NCBI RefSeq assembly: GCF_019578655.1
Contig: NC_063261.1
Span: 19,210,216 to 19,274,215 of the forward strand
DNA length: 64,000 nucleotides
Direction: 5' to 3'
From: Ricinus communis
Taxonomy: Eukaryota > Streptophyta > Magnoliopsida > Malpighiales > Euphorbiaceae
Position numbers and translations under genes: made by a program. The notes under the pieces were generated by a model that made no database searches, was not told the origin of the DNA, and saw only the letters and a program-made list of their open reading frames with translations. How positions within the stretch are numbered: the stretch's first letter is position 1; each line of letters begins with the position of its first letter. Shown here in pieces: positions 33,653-45,862 of the stretch.

Positions 33653-36582
33653 TGTAATTCCCGGAATTTTTATATTTATTAATTATAATAATAATGAGTT
33701 TTTATTTGAATCAATTTTATTTTATCTTTATTTGGTCTTGTTGGAATGATTTAAATGCAAATTTTGAATTTTAATATTAGACTAATAAAGGAGTCATTCT
33801 TTCTATATCCTATTAGTTTGAATTTTTAAGAAATTAATTAAGTAAATTATTTGAAAAATAATTATATTTTGGTTATTCAAATTTTTCCCAAATACATATT
33901 TATATAAATAAAATTATATATTGGAAAGTTGTGGAGAAATTGTAAAGGGTGTTTTTATAAAAGGAGTTTAGGGAAAATAGGTATTTTAATTAGCTAGTGG
34001 TATTAAATTTTAAGTTGGAAAATAATTAGTAAATTGATTATTTAATTTAGTTATGTGTAGGACTTAATTGGAAAATTATTTTTGGATGAAGACTAAAAGT
34101 ATAATTTCATTAATATGGGGTTTCAATGGAAATTTGTATGCTTGGTATTTTTATAAATAATTGTGTTGGCAGGTGTATATATGTAATTTTATATTTTTAA
34201 TAATTCTAATTTGACCCAAATTAAATAGTTAGGAGCTTAATTGAAAGGCTAAAAAGAAGTTTGGGGGTTACATTGAAATAGGGAAAAGTTCAGGGGTCAA
34301 ATGTCGGTATTGAAAGGAAAGGAATCGGGGAAAAAGGAAAAGAAGAGAGAGAGGTGTCGGGAAGAGAGAGAATCGCGCGGGGATAAAGAGATCGGCCGGG
34401 CGTCAGGCCAGGCCGGTGAGAGGCTGGCAGCTTGGTGTCATGAGCGCGCCGGCTCAAGTCGGCGAGCGGCCGCAAGGAAGGCAGCGGCTTTCGGAGGCCG
34501 TTCCGGCCGTTTCCGGCGGCGGTAGCTATTGATCTTGGTGGCGATCGACTCCCCTCGGTCTTGGCTTTGTTTTGGCGACGGCGGTGTCGACAATGGTGGC
34601 CGGAAACAAAGGTTCACGGTGGAGAGAGAAAATGGAGGCAGCCGACGTTTTTGGGCATTTTCGACGAGCTCCGGTGAGCTTTGGACGATTGGAGGGTGTA
34701 TCCCGATTCTCCTCAGCTCTAGCTTCGCAATGGCACCAGTTTCATGGCGATCGAACTTCTTTTGCGAATAGATGGTCGAGATCGTCCGAAAATCTCTCCG
34801 GATGATCGGGGGTTAGATCGAAAAATCAGAAGCGGGGATCGTTGTCAATGCGTCATTTCGAGTCCGATGGTGTGTTCGGATCGTCGATCAGACTCCGGCG
34901 GCTGGAGGCGAGTCGACTGAGCGATCAAGCGTCTAAGCAATTTTCTCTGGCCCGTTAATTTTTGAATTCTTGGTGTAATTGTGTGTCTATTGATTGTGTT
35001 GAGTATTAGATGATATTTGTGAGTCAAAAATAATTGTCTGTCAGTTTACCTGCCTCGTGTTTTGTGCTGTGTAGCGGAGTCGAAAAAAATAGTGCTGTGT
35101 AATGGACTCCCGTTGTTTGGATTATTGGATATTTGAAGTGTTTTTCTGGCAGGTCTTGAACCCGTTTTATGGGGGGTAAATGTCCGTGTTGTAGGGGAGG
35201 TTCTGCCGAATTTTCGGTAGAATTTATTGAGTCGAGATTCTTAGACAGTCAGTCCTAGGAGTCTAGACCTAGGATTAATGATCGATTGTTTCAGCGCTTT
35301 GATAAATTATTTTCCGTGATTAGATGATCTGTCTGTTCGGCTCGCTCCAACCGAGGCTCCAGAGCAGAGCTAGGAGGTCGCCCAATTCTGGGAGTTAAAA
35401 TCATTTAATCATTGCACTATTGCTAAGTCTGATTTTAATATGCTATTTTAGAATTTATGCTTAATATGATTATTAGTATCGCAATATAAATATTATTATT
35501 AGTAATATTATAATAATACAAACGTTATTATTTTTTCACACGAATTGCACGTTGCTTTACCATAAATTTTTAATCTTTATTTCAATATGTGTTGAATGAT
35601 TTCATTAGACAATAATATTTATTAAATGTGATGATTGCGATTTGGGAATGTGGTTTTCTTAGAACATGCCACCTGATGGGTTACATCAGGACCGCTTGCG
35701 TACCGGTAATAATCATGGACAGGTAAGAAGATTATTATGAGTTTTGCCCTGATCGAGCATGGCTCTCTGGGCTGATTTAAGTAAATTGCCAGAGGTAAGG
35801 CTCCTGGTCGAGCGATGCTCTCTAAGCGTCGGCTTGGTTGGAATTAAGTGTTCAGGCCAGAGTTAAGGTCCCTGGTCGAGCGATGCTCTCTAGGCGCCGG
35901 CTTGGTTGGAATTAAGTGTTCAGGCTGGAGGTAAGGACCCTGGTCGAGCTTTGTTCTCTAGGCGCCAGACCTGTTGGATTAAGAGAGCCGAAAAGCTATT
36001 AGAATTTTGGGTTAGGGTTCTACTGAGCCACTCGTCCCGCAAAAGTAAAAATATATTTTTATTTATTTATGTATTTATTATGGTATGATTATAATATGAG
36101 TTGTATTTACGTGCATGGTTTAGTATACTGATTCGAATAATTAATATTTTCTATGAAGACTGCAATAGTCTCTAGATTATTTGATTTTGACTCACTCTCA
36201 AGACTGATAGTCTCATTTTTACTTTTTTTTTCAGATTCGGGACTGTTAGTCTTCCCGCGACTCTTACTCAGTAACCCGACTTCTTCATCATCGGGTGGTG
36301 TTTGATTTGGTATGTCAAATTGTAAAAATCTTAGACTCTCCGCAGTAGTAATAGTAGAGGTATCAGTGATAATTTTCTGAGTTTTGGGTCTCGCCTAATT
36401 CTTCTGGCAGACCGATTCAATTGTGTAAGATTTAATGTTAAAAAAATTTATGGCTTTAATAATATTAATTTGAGATGAAATTTGATTGAGTTAGTGAGTG
36501 TCGGGCTTACTACGGGATTCAGTAACCTTAAGCCTACCCATTCCCTAGTGCCGATCACAAGCCCACGGATGGGGTCGTGACA
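33653..36582. mobile_element. Nested solo-LTR-like insertion (probably Gypsy-type)
   Basis: Starts TGTAATTCCCGG and ends ..GGGTCGTGACA, i.e. TGT..ACA termini. It interrupts the Copia integrase reading frame exactly: flanks are TTAGA (33648-33652) and TTAGG (36583-36587), a 5-bp duplication with one mismatch, and the sister Copia copy at 63.6 kb reads cctaggatattcc uninterrupted. There is no PBS, no second LTR and no pol, so a solo LTR of about 2.93 kb is the best reading. The length and the GC-rich block (34280-34960) fit large Gypsy LTRs (inference). It also contains a 68-bp tandem array. Small arginine-rich open frames in the GC-rich block are not believed to be genes. Confidence 0.7.
35803..36000. 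repeat. 68-bp tandem repeat inside the nested LTR
   Basis: The string cctggtcgag starts at 35803, 35871 and 35939, exactly 68 bp apart. Units 1 and 2 share most of their length (gcttggttggaattaagtgt); unit 3 decays after about 40 bp. A more diverged unit may precede at about 35747. Confidence 0.88.
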
Positions 36583-38733
36583 TTAGGATACTCCTTTGGA
36601 AAAAATGGGTACAAATGTCACGACCCTTCTACTCACAAGACTTACATTTCTCGAGATGTCTCCTTTGCAGAAAATGAACCCTATTACCCTCATAATCCAA
36701 TAAGTACCAATGGGCCCCACACTTTATTATTTCCGCATAATCTTTTCTTTTTTTACAGTCAAGCACAGTACATTCATCCCGAGGGGCAGTCCACTCCAGA
36801 CTCCCAAGCAATTCCTTCAGGGGGAAATACTGAAGATAATGAGCCACAGGAAGAAATTTCCTTACGAAGATTCACTCAATCCACCAGGCCTCCTGTCGGG
36901 TTAAGGGACTATTTGTCCCATGAGGTATCATATCCTATCCAACACTTCATTAATTATGAGTCAATATTCAGCAAGTATAAAGCCTACCTAGAAAGTCTCA
37001 CAAATCACACTGAACCCACCTCCTTTTATAAAGCTAACACCAACCCTAATTGGTGCAAAGCTGTAGAGGAAGAGCTTTAGGCTCTACAAAGAAATGGCAC
37101 CTGGGATCTTATCTCCCTACTGCCAAATAAAAAACCCGTTGGATATAAATTGGTGTACAAAACAAAATATAAGCATGATGGAACAATTTAAAGATATAAG
37201 GATAGGTTGGTAGCAAAGGGGTTCACCCAAACCTATGGGGTTGATTACCAGGAAACTTTTGCTCCAGTAGCTAAAATAAGCAGTGTTCATATTTTATTGT
37301 CTGTTGCTACTAACTCAGGATGGAGTCTATTTCAAATGGATGTTAAAAACACATTCCTCCAAGGGTCCCTAGAAGAAGAAGTCTATATGACTCCTCCTCC
37401 AGGTTACAAATCTACATCCGATCATTCCTTGGTATATAACCTAAACAAGGCAATCTATGGGTTGAAGCAATCTCCAAGAGCATGAAACGCCAAGCTAAGC
37501 CATTTTCTCTTGAAAATCAGTTTCAATAAATGTGCCTCTGATTCTTCTATGTTTGTAAAATACACTCACACATGCACTATCATTATTCTTGTATATGTGG
37601 ATGATATTATCATAACGGGTGACAATAATAAAGAGATTGAAGAGGTCAAACAAAAACTAAAAAAGGAATTTGATATTAAGGATCTTGGTCAGTTATCTTA
37701 TTTTCTTGGGATAGAAATAGCCAAATCTCATAAAGGCCTTTTTCTGTCTCAAAGAAAATACGTTCTTGATTTATTAAAAGAAACAGGAAAAATAGGAGCC
37801 AAACCTATAAATACCCTAATGGAAACTAAAACCAAACCTAATTTGGAAGATGGTGACCCCTTAGATAACATAGGTCATTATCAGTGTCTAGTACGAAAAT
37901 TAATTTACCTAACTGTTACTAGACCTGACATTGCTTACGCAGTAAGTATGGTAAGTCAGTTTATACATGCTCCCCGTACCAGTCACTTGGATGCTGATAG
38001 AATTCTTAGATATCTCAAAGGCACCCCAGGTCAAGGTATTTGGATGAAAAATAATAACAATGCTAACACTATAGTTGGTTTCTCCGATGTAGATTGGGCA
38101 GGAAGCTGTTACAGAAAATCAACTTCAGGATTCTGCACCTTCATAGGAGGAAACTTAGTAACATGGAAAAGCAAAAAACAAGTAAGATCCAGCGCAGAAG
38201 CAGAATATCGAGCCATGACATCAACAACCAGTGAGCTCATTTGGATCAAACAAGTGCTTGATGACATGAAAATAGAATGCAAAGGTCCGATGAAAATGTA
38301 CTGCGATAATCAAGTAGCCAGACACATCGCATCAAATCTCATGTTTCACGAACGAACCAAACACATTGAGTTTGACTGTCATTTCATAAAAGAAAAGGTC
38401 CAATCTGGAGAGATTGAAACCCCGTTCATCAGAAGCCATGAACAGTTGGCGGACATATTCACAAAAGCGCTTGACAAAGTAAAACATCAAAACCTTCTTA
38501 GCAAGATGAGTTCTATCAACCTATTCGAACCCATCTTGAGGGGGAGTGTTGAAAATCAAAAGAATGAAGCTTTACCTGGTCCAGAAACCAGGAACCAAAG
38601 GATAAAGAGATTTAGGGACCAAGGGGCATGGCCTCAGGTCTGTACAGCTTTCAGCTGCACGGACATGTCATCACAGGCCTGCAGAAAAAAAAAAAGGAGT
38701 AACTTTTCTTTCCAGAAGTTAACATTGACATAG
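36583..38733 (+). pseudogene. Copia pol remainder: integrase tail, reverse transcriptase, RNase H (broken)
   Basis: Continues from GYSFGKNGYKCHDPSTHKTY. In-frame stops occur at 37078-37080 (TAG), about 37189 (TAA) and about 37483 (TGA in place of the usual Trp after SPRA). The RT palm motifs [12 protein letters not shown] and YVDDIIITG (from about 37594) and the RNase H block AEAEYRAM, plus HIEFDCHFI near the end, are clear. The last segment (37510 on) is a long clean frame reading through the polypurine tract into the 3' LTR. Confidence 0.9.
38536..38546 (+). other. Polypurine tract
   Basis: ttgagggggag immediately before the 3' LTR start, the plus-strand primer of the retroelement. Confidence 0.85.
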
Positions 38734-38875
38734 ATCATAGGAGTTCACTAGGTAGCTTGAAGACCGTTACAAGCTTAGCCACGTATGTAACAGATCAATC
38801 TCACACTGTAAATCTTAAAATTCTTATTGTAAAGATTCATCACAGATCAATAACATTATAAACACAATTTCTACA
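38547..38875 (+). repeat. 3' LTR of the Copia element
   Basis: 329 bp, TGTTGAAAATC..TTCTACA with intact TG..CA ends; aligns with the 5' LTR and with the solo LTR at 4998-5330. Confidence 0.9.
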
Positions 38876-38880
38876 TTCAC

Positions 38881-39448
38881 ATTCCTAGTATGAAAGACCT
38901 TCTAGTGTGTTTTATAATTAAACTTTCCTCATTAAACATATAAAGATTCCAGTGGGAGTTCCAAATCATCTATATGAAAGAAAGAACCATAATCTCTATC
39001 ATTTCAAAACAAACATAAACGAAAAGAAATCACTGAATCTTAAGTGAAAAAGGCATCTAATTAACTATAAGTTAGGTGTTTATCAAAAAGTATTTTGCTA
39101 ATTGAAATAACAGCAAACTAAGAAAGAATTGATGGGTATTCATTTTATCAGGTTGGTGGTTGCTGAGGTGAAATGCTTATTATATTGTCTTCTAATCAAT
39201 TGTGAGATTCTACGTGACCTGCCAAAAATGGGTCAGACGAGATTGCCGGTCCTCAATTATTAATTCCATCAATTATGTGGCTAATGCAAACCTGATAAAT
39301 TAAAAAAAGAAATTCTACAGAATAGATCGTTCTGGCAGCACACATATTTTATTTGTAATAATTAATGTATAGTTTCAACTGAAATAAATTTGATGATCAC
39401 CAGCTACAATTTCAATTCCAAAACTAACTTTCCTTTGACTTGCTGCAG
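38881..39448. other. Residual intron-like sequence before relic D
   Basis: No SCPL exon 12 (GDHD block) or earlier exon is present; probably what is left of intron 12 of copy D. Confidence 0.5.
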
Positions 39449-39681
39449 ATATTGGATGCAATTCTACCTAAAACATTACCGTCTGACATATGCTCCTGTT
39501 AAGGTAAGAATAACATTGTGTTTATTTGGCAGATTGGAGAATTAATTCTTTTTCTTTTTTTAAAGACATGTTTTCTTCTTGTTTTGGCCTTTTGCAGGGA
39601 GCAGGTTACACAGCTCCAGAGTATATGCCCAAGGAATGTTTTGCAATGATAGATAGATGGCTTGATTATTTTCATTTGTAA
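39449..39681 (+). pseudogene. SCPL 3' relic D (exons 13-14 only)
   Basis: Exon 13 (39449-39503, 55 bp) reads YWMQFYLKHYRLTYAPVK and exon 14 (39598-39681, 84 bp) reads [20 protein letters not shown] and ends at a TAA. Lengths, phase and splice sites (ctgcag acceptor, gtaaga donor) are those of the intact genes. The catalytic histidine of GAGHTAPEY is tyrosine. Exons 1-12 are missing: they are neither between the Copia 3' end and here nor upstream of the Copia 5' end. The front was therefore deleted, perhaps in connection with the retrotransposon insertion 0.6 kb upstream. Confidence 0.9.
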
Positions 39682-41221
39682 TTTGTCATTTTGTTTGATA
39701 CTTCCACCTTATGTGAAAGTGTAATAAAGGAATTACTACTTCTTTGATATGGATTCACTTATATGCTTTAGCAACAAAGTCTAAAATTCTTGACCCAGTG
39801 CTTTGCTATATCTAAAGATTTTACTCGACACATTTTAAATTAATTTTTAAATATATTTTTTTAAAAAATAATTATTGAAAAGATTTAGTTTACAATGAGC
39901 AACATTAAAAGTCTGCAACTCGATTGCATTCTCTAAGAATATCTGAACATTGCTTCCCAATCTTGAGCCAAAATTCGATGACAAATAATAAAAAGATTGG
40001 AATAACAATTGCTGCAATTGCTCTTTGAAGACCACCCTCCAAGCGATTTTTGAAATAATTTTTATCTCAGGTCAATTTTAGACCTGGAATTACTTAGCCC
40101 AAGGCTCAACATCCATAGCTGGACAGTATTTTATATAAAAGTGAGAAACTCTCAACGATGTTGACAAATGATTGATGAAACATTCGAATTTGAGACCTTT
40201 GTAATTTTTCTCAAGTAAGGATCTAAACAGTTTTTGTGAATTAATTATCTTTTCCCATATCTATCTATCAAGCTGTTTGACTTGACTCTGCCACTTTCAA
40301 CTTAAGGCTATCCACATTCTTTGTCGTTTAAAAGATCAAAGTAGATAAGATGATAAAAGTTTTCTCTAACTCAACTAAAGTCTAAAGTTCAAATTTTGAG
40401 TTCGTATTTTACTAGTAATATAGTTCTGCCCAATACAGTATAGATTAACTCTAAATATATATACACCGAAAAGAAAAGGCGAGGTCGCTGAACTGGGCAC
40501 AAATAATGAACCACACCCGATATTCATCAATGCGCACCTTGTGCCCTAATATTAAATACGATATTACCAATGAATTTTAATATTTCTAACATATATAAAC
40601 ATAGTTTTGTGTTTGAATTTTATCATTAATTCACCAAACTTGTCTTGCAAATGTAAGTCTCCAATATTAAATCATGTGTTTTTCTAGTCCCCGTCAACAA
40701 ACTTTCATGTTGGGCTGATTGTTGGTTATCGATCTCTCTTCATCTGTTAGTCAAGCATGTTTGTTTGACAGGTAGACGTTTCTGTTCTTTGATAATGGAT
40801 AGAAAAAGACAGACAAGATGGGGAACAACACATCAGAAAAATGATACAAGCTCTGGCTTGCATACTCATGGATGGAACACACATCTTAACCAGAAGTTCT
40901 TAACAAAAACTTTGCACTTTGCCAATGTGTCTATATACTTTTATACAACGCAATTCGACTAATAGGAACAAACTATAGACTTACAATTTTGTTCATGCTA
41001 TTAATTGTAATGATTATTAATGATTATATGCTTTATTTTTAGCATTGACCTAGCGATAGCGTTTAATGTTATTTTTTTCTAATTAATTTTCCGGGGCAGA
41101 AAAAGTAAGATTTTAAATTTTAATATTTTTTATTATTATAAGATAGACACTGGATTATAAGTGGTTAATTAAATTCTGAAGTTTTTCAATTACATCAACC
41201 TATCGTTATGGACTTTAACTG
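39682..41221. other. Spacer upstream of SCPL gene E
   Basis: 3' flank of relic D and AT-rich spacer; no supported gene. Confidence 0.55.
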
Positions 41222-41230
41222 TATATAAAT
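41222..41230 (+). promoter_or_regulatory. TATA box of SCPL gene E
   Basis: TATATAAAT 82 bp before the ATG at 41312. Confidence 0.5.
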
Positions 41231-41311
41231 GAAAGAATAAGTGGGGTACACAACACAAGCATAAAAGTAGCATTTCTGCGCCTATAATCAATTTAACAAA
41301 GTCCCAACTCC

Positions 41312-44300
41312 ATGGCCACTTCAAGCTGCAACTTATTTGCTACAATTCTTTCCTTTTCCATTGTCACCTCACTCTTCTGCAAAACTGCAGTTTCACAGTC
41401 AATTATCAAGTCACTACCTGGGTTCGATGGAAATCTCCCCTTCTTTCTTGAAACCGGGTAAGCATATATATATATACATATGTCTACAGTAGCTATACGG
41501 TACTGAGTCTGATTTCTGTATACATATGTACAGGTATATTGGTGTGGGTAAGATGGAAGAAGTGCAGCTATTCTACTACTTCGTTGAGTCAGAAAGGAGC
41601 CCAGAAAATGATCCTCTAATGCTTTGGCTCACTGGTGGTCCTGGTTGCTCTGCTTTTTCGGGTCTTGTTTATGAAGTTGGTATGCTTTCTAATTCTACTC
41701 ACTTCTTTAATTCCTGAAATCCTGATGGCACCAAATATGTGTATAATGAAACGGATATTAACGTAGTACATTTGGTCTTTAGGTCCATTAAAGTTCAATT
41801 ATGTGGATTCCAAACACAACAAACCTGTCTTTGAATTGAACCCATACTCATGGACGAAGGTGACAGATTTATCATCATCTTGGAAATGATTTTCTTTTAT
41901 TATTATTAAGTCATTAATAATTAAACTGTGGTTAACTTTCCCATTTGGTCATTAATTTCTTAATTTCTTGGTACGTAATTAATTTTTCCAGGTAGCCAAT
42001 ATAATATTTTTGGATTCTCCTGTGGGTACTGGATTTTCTTATGCAAAAACTGGGGAAGCTTACCATGTTAATGATACAATAGCAGCTGCAGAAATTTATG
42101 ATTTTCTAAGGAAGGTGAGGAATCTGGTTAAATCACGAGATATCCATTCACAAAAAAAAGAAGATAGAAAGGAGATAACGAAAAAGGCAAAAAGCAGATA
42201 TTGGCCCCTGAATCTCTGCATGTTCTGGTAATTGGACTCCTGAGCTTCATTTGGGTGAAAATTGAATTTCACAACTGCCAAAATTTATTACTTATAAACC
42301 CTTTTGCCATCCTTAATAAAAGGCTTAAGAATAACAAGTTCAGAGTTGAAAGACCCAATTGTACAAATGAAGTATAGGAATTCAATTTCAGAAATGCCAA
42401 TTTTCAGAAACCAATATATGCATATTACTTGAGGTGAAATGCCATAATGCCTCCAGCTAGTATAACATAATAATAATAATAAAACATCTCTACCGTGATA
42501 TTCTATATATAAATAATTTCTACTTAATAATAAAAAATTATAGTATATTACATTCTTATATTATGTATATGAATTAAATTACTAATTAATTGGTTAACAT
42601 TCTGAATTATATTATGGAACAGTGGCTTGTGAGTAATCCCCAATTCCTTGCAAATCAACTCTATATTGGTGGTGATTCTTATTCCGGCATCATTGTCCCC
42701 ATAGTTGTTCAAGAGATTCTTAATGGTAATGTGTGTCCATGAAAACTTGAAGAAACAGGTTTTTATTTTTATTTATTGAGCTCTGTTTTCTCTTTTAATT
42801 ATTTCCTTGAAGGAAAGGAAATGGGACTTCAGCCACCAATGGATCTCAGAGTATGTCATTACAAATTAAAGATCAAATTATTTCAATAATGTCAAATTCA
42901 TATTTAATTTTGCTAGTTTCTGCATAATCGGTATTATATTGAATTTTGACAGGGATATCTGCTTGGCAATCCACTAACAAATTATAGAATTGACTTAAAT
43001 TCAAAAATATCTTTCGCTTACCGATTATCACTTCTGTCTAAAAAAATATATGAGGTAAATTATTTTATATTTTATATTCTTTTCTCTCTGTCTTTTAACA
43101 AAATTAGATTACCATTTAGTCTAATTAACTTGAAATCTTATTAGTTATCAAAAATTCAAGAATTGTACACTTGCAATTTCAAGAATTGATATTTATCGAA
43201 AGATTTAACCTTGTAAATGTTCTTCTAGTCCTTCAAGATAAATTGCAAGGGTGAATATGCATATCCAGATCCCAACAATGCATTATGCATGCAAGATATT
43301 CAAACTATCAACGAGGTGAGTTCTAAATATTTCAATATGTGTACATACAGCAGCAGAAGATTGATTTTTCATATTTGATTTGCAGTGTATTAAAAAATTA
43401 GATCCAGCACAAATATTGGAGCCTGAATGTAGTAGAACTTTCTCTCCAAATCCCATGGCATCAAGATGGGACCCAACTGCTATCTCTGACTATTCCATTG
43501 ATGATGATATTCTGCTTTCACCTTCCCAAATTCCTGAACGTTGGTGCCGGGTAATTTCTGTTCCCCTTTCAAATTTTCGCTCCCAGTTGAATATATATAT
43601 GATAATTTCAACAAATGTTTGGTTAATATTGCTTAAATGAAGTTAAAATTAACCTTAATTTTTCCTATATATATATAATATTATTAAGTGGTAACTTAAT
43701 TCACTGGATGGTTATGCAACAAAAGAATTATTTTCTATACTCGTAATAAAAATATTAAATTTTTAAATAATAAATTTTTATTAATATTCTTAGACAATGA
43801 CTGAAAAGTAAATTTAAATTTAAAATAATTTTTGGAAATGAAAAAATCAATTAGGGTAAGTTCCTAATTGACATATTATATTAGATAATTGATGCAATTG
43901 CTGGCTCTTAGTTCGAGCAACTAGTAAGTATTAAGTATTTGTTTTTCCCTTTTTTACAGGAATACAACTACCTATATTCCTACACTTGGGCAAATGATAA
44001 AAATGTTCAAGAAGCCCTACGCATTCGTGAGGTTTGTCATAAATTTATTGATCACACTTGCCATTGACAGAATAATAACACATATATCAACTTTGTTGAC
44101 CATTAAGTTACTAAAAGATTTTCTAATTAAATAACATGATATGAAATCGACGGTCAGGGGACCATAAAGGAATGGGCAAGATGCAATTACAGTTTGTCCT
44201 ATTCGTACGGTGTCATTAGCACCATTGATTATCACAAAAACTTCACCAAGACAGGACTCCAAGCGTTGATTTACAGGTAATTTAGGCAGTCTCTTCAGCT

Positions 44301-44928
44301 TAACATTACTGCTGGAGAGCATTATTCAGCTTCGATCCAGTGTTTTAAAAATTGGATCAGTCCGATAAGTTTAATCGATAATCCGTGATTAATCTGGTCG
44401 GTTCGCCATATATCGCTCAATTTTATAGACGATTAGCATGCCGGATTAATGTTCATCTTTTGGCTAATTATTGATGCACAGTGGTGATCATGACATGGCT
44501 ATTCCACATGTGGGCACTGAAGAATGGATAGAATCACTTAACTTGACAATTGCCTCCGATTGGCAACCATGGCTGGTTGATGGTCAAGTTGCAGGGTTAG
44601 CATTTTGCATACAATATTTCTACTTGTCTGTCTTGAGTTCTATTCTTTCATCATAATTTTTATAGTCAGTGAATACTCAATTTCTTGATGTCTTTATAGG
44701 TATACGGTGGAGTATTCATATGATGAATATGCGTACCGTTTGACATTTGCAACTGTAAAGGTGAGAGTAATTAAGAAGTTACTGTGGTAATTTTATTATT
44801 TAATCAAAAGATGAATCATAATTATGCTATTGTAATTTGTCTAGGGAGGGGGTCACACTGCTCCAGAATACAAGCCTAAGCAATGTCTTGCCATGGTTGA
44901 CAGGTGGTTCGCTATTTACCCTTTGTAG
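41312..44928 (+). CDS. Serine carboxypeptidase-like (clade IA acyltransferase-type) gene E
   Basis: Fourteen exons: 41312-41457, 41534-41679, 41783-41859, 41992-42114, 42623-42725, 42813-42850, 42953-43054, 43229-43315, 43386-43550, 43960-44031, 44158-44276, 44482-44595, 44700-44760, 44845-44928; 478 residues, all GT-AG. Signal peptide [20 protein letters not shown], then [59 protein letters not shown] and [14 protein letters not shown]. The exon 9 linker ends ..[14 protein letters not shown], resembling the proline-containing linker end of SCPL acyltransferases. Exon 13 is two codons longer than in A-C and F (61 bp). All catalytic residues are present. Ancestral-type tail shared with C and G; N-terminal exon most like F (SIIK(S/T)LPGFDG). 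Confidence 0.9.
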
Positions 44929-45802
44929 GGTCATTTACGAACTAATTATCTATCTATATTACAAGGCTTGTAAGGATGAACAGTAGCAATTGAAATTGAT
45001 TTAGCTGTGTTGATTTACTTTTTCACCCACTGCCTGGTTGTAATAAAATAGATAACTTGAGCCAATTAGGGAGTACTCAGGTAACAGCGTTTGTTTTTTG
45101 AAACGAGAGGTTCCAGTTCGAGTTTTTTCTTTCACATTATGTGAGTTTTTACTTTTACAGTGAATGCAAAAGAATAACTACCCTATATTGTATAGTCAAT
45201 CATCTATTGGCCCCTAATAAATTAAAAAAAATTAAGACTTTTTCATTTATGTATTATATTCTTAATATTAACAAATATGAATTTATACTACTAATTATCA
45301 ATGAAGGCCATTTATGAATTATATAAAATAACGTAATCCTATTAGGAGAATGATTGAGCTAAATGATGATTTCGTACTCGTCCATTTATATGAGAACTGG
45401 ACACAGTAATTATCATTTCCTGAATTGGAGACAGACAGGGTAACAGTAGTAGCGATTCCTAGTAACCATTTTTGTCGTCACTAAAAGTACAAGGAACGAT
45501 TTCATTATTATTATTTTCTTTTAAGGAGACGATTTTATTTCTTTTCTTATTAACATGACCTATCTTTGCTCAAGATTGTGATTACTTACATAGTAAGTAA
45601 AGTTGGAAAGATGCATATATGGCATCAAACATCCTGCCCATCTACTGTATGTTTCCCAAGTTTTACTTATTTACCATTTAAATTTTCACCTAACACTTAC
45701 CATTTAAATACTGATTCGATACTCTATTAGACAACTCGACATCTACCCACTGCCAATTGGAACAATCATGTAATTATGTGTTGCCAATTGCAATTGCACC
45801 TC
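44929..45802. other. Spacer upstream of SCPL gene F
   Basis: AT-rich, no gene. Short agcgatt / gtcgtcac strings at about 45450-45480 recall CACTA subterminal repeats but no ends can be defined. Confidence 0.45.
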
Positions 45803-45813
45803 TATATATAAAA
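45803..45813 (+). promoter_or_regulatory. TATA box of SCPL gene F
   Basis: TATATATAAAA about 50-60 bp before the ATG at 45863. Confidence 0.55.
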
Positions 45814-45862
45814 GAAGGCATAGAGTTGTGTCTCTTCTTTTTCTTCGCCTAAACTGTGGAAG

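Larger units (their letters stand above)
30872..38875 (+). mobile_element. Degenerate Ty1/copia LTR retrotransposon with nested insertion
   Basis: Both LTRs, a tRNA-Met-type primer binding site directly after the 5' LTR and a polypurine tract directly before the 3' LTR are visible. Flanking 5-mers are tccac (30867-30871) and ttcac (38876-38880), a target duplication with one mismatch. The domain order protease, integrase, reverse transcriptase, RNase H is that of Ty1/copia. Without the nested 2.93 kb insert the element is about 5.07 kb, a normal size. Many stops and frameshifts in gag and pol make it non-autonomous. It lies between SCPL gene C and the 3' relic D. Confidence 0.92.

Noticed and set aside
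34301..34805. Arginine-rich open frames in a GC-rich block
   Set aside because: They lie inside the nested LTR, overlap in several frames and show no domain; GC-rich DNA with few stops explains them.
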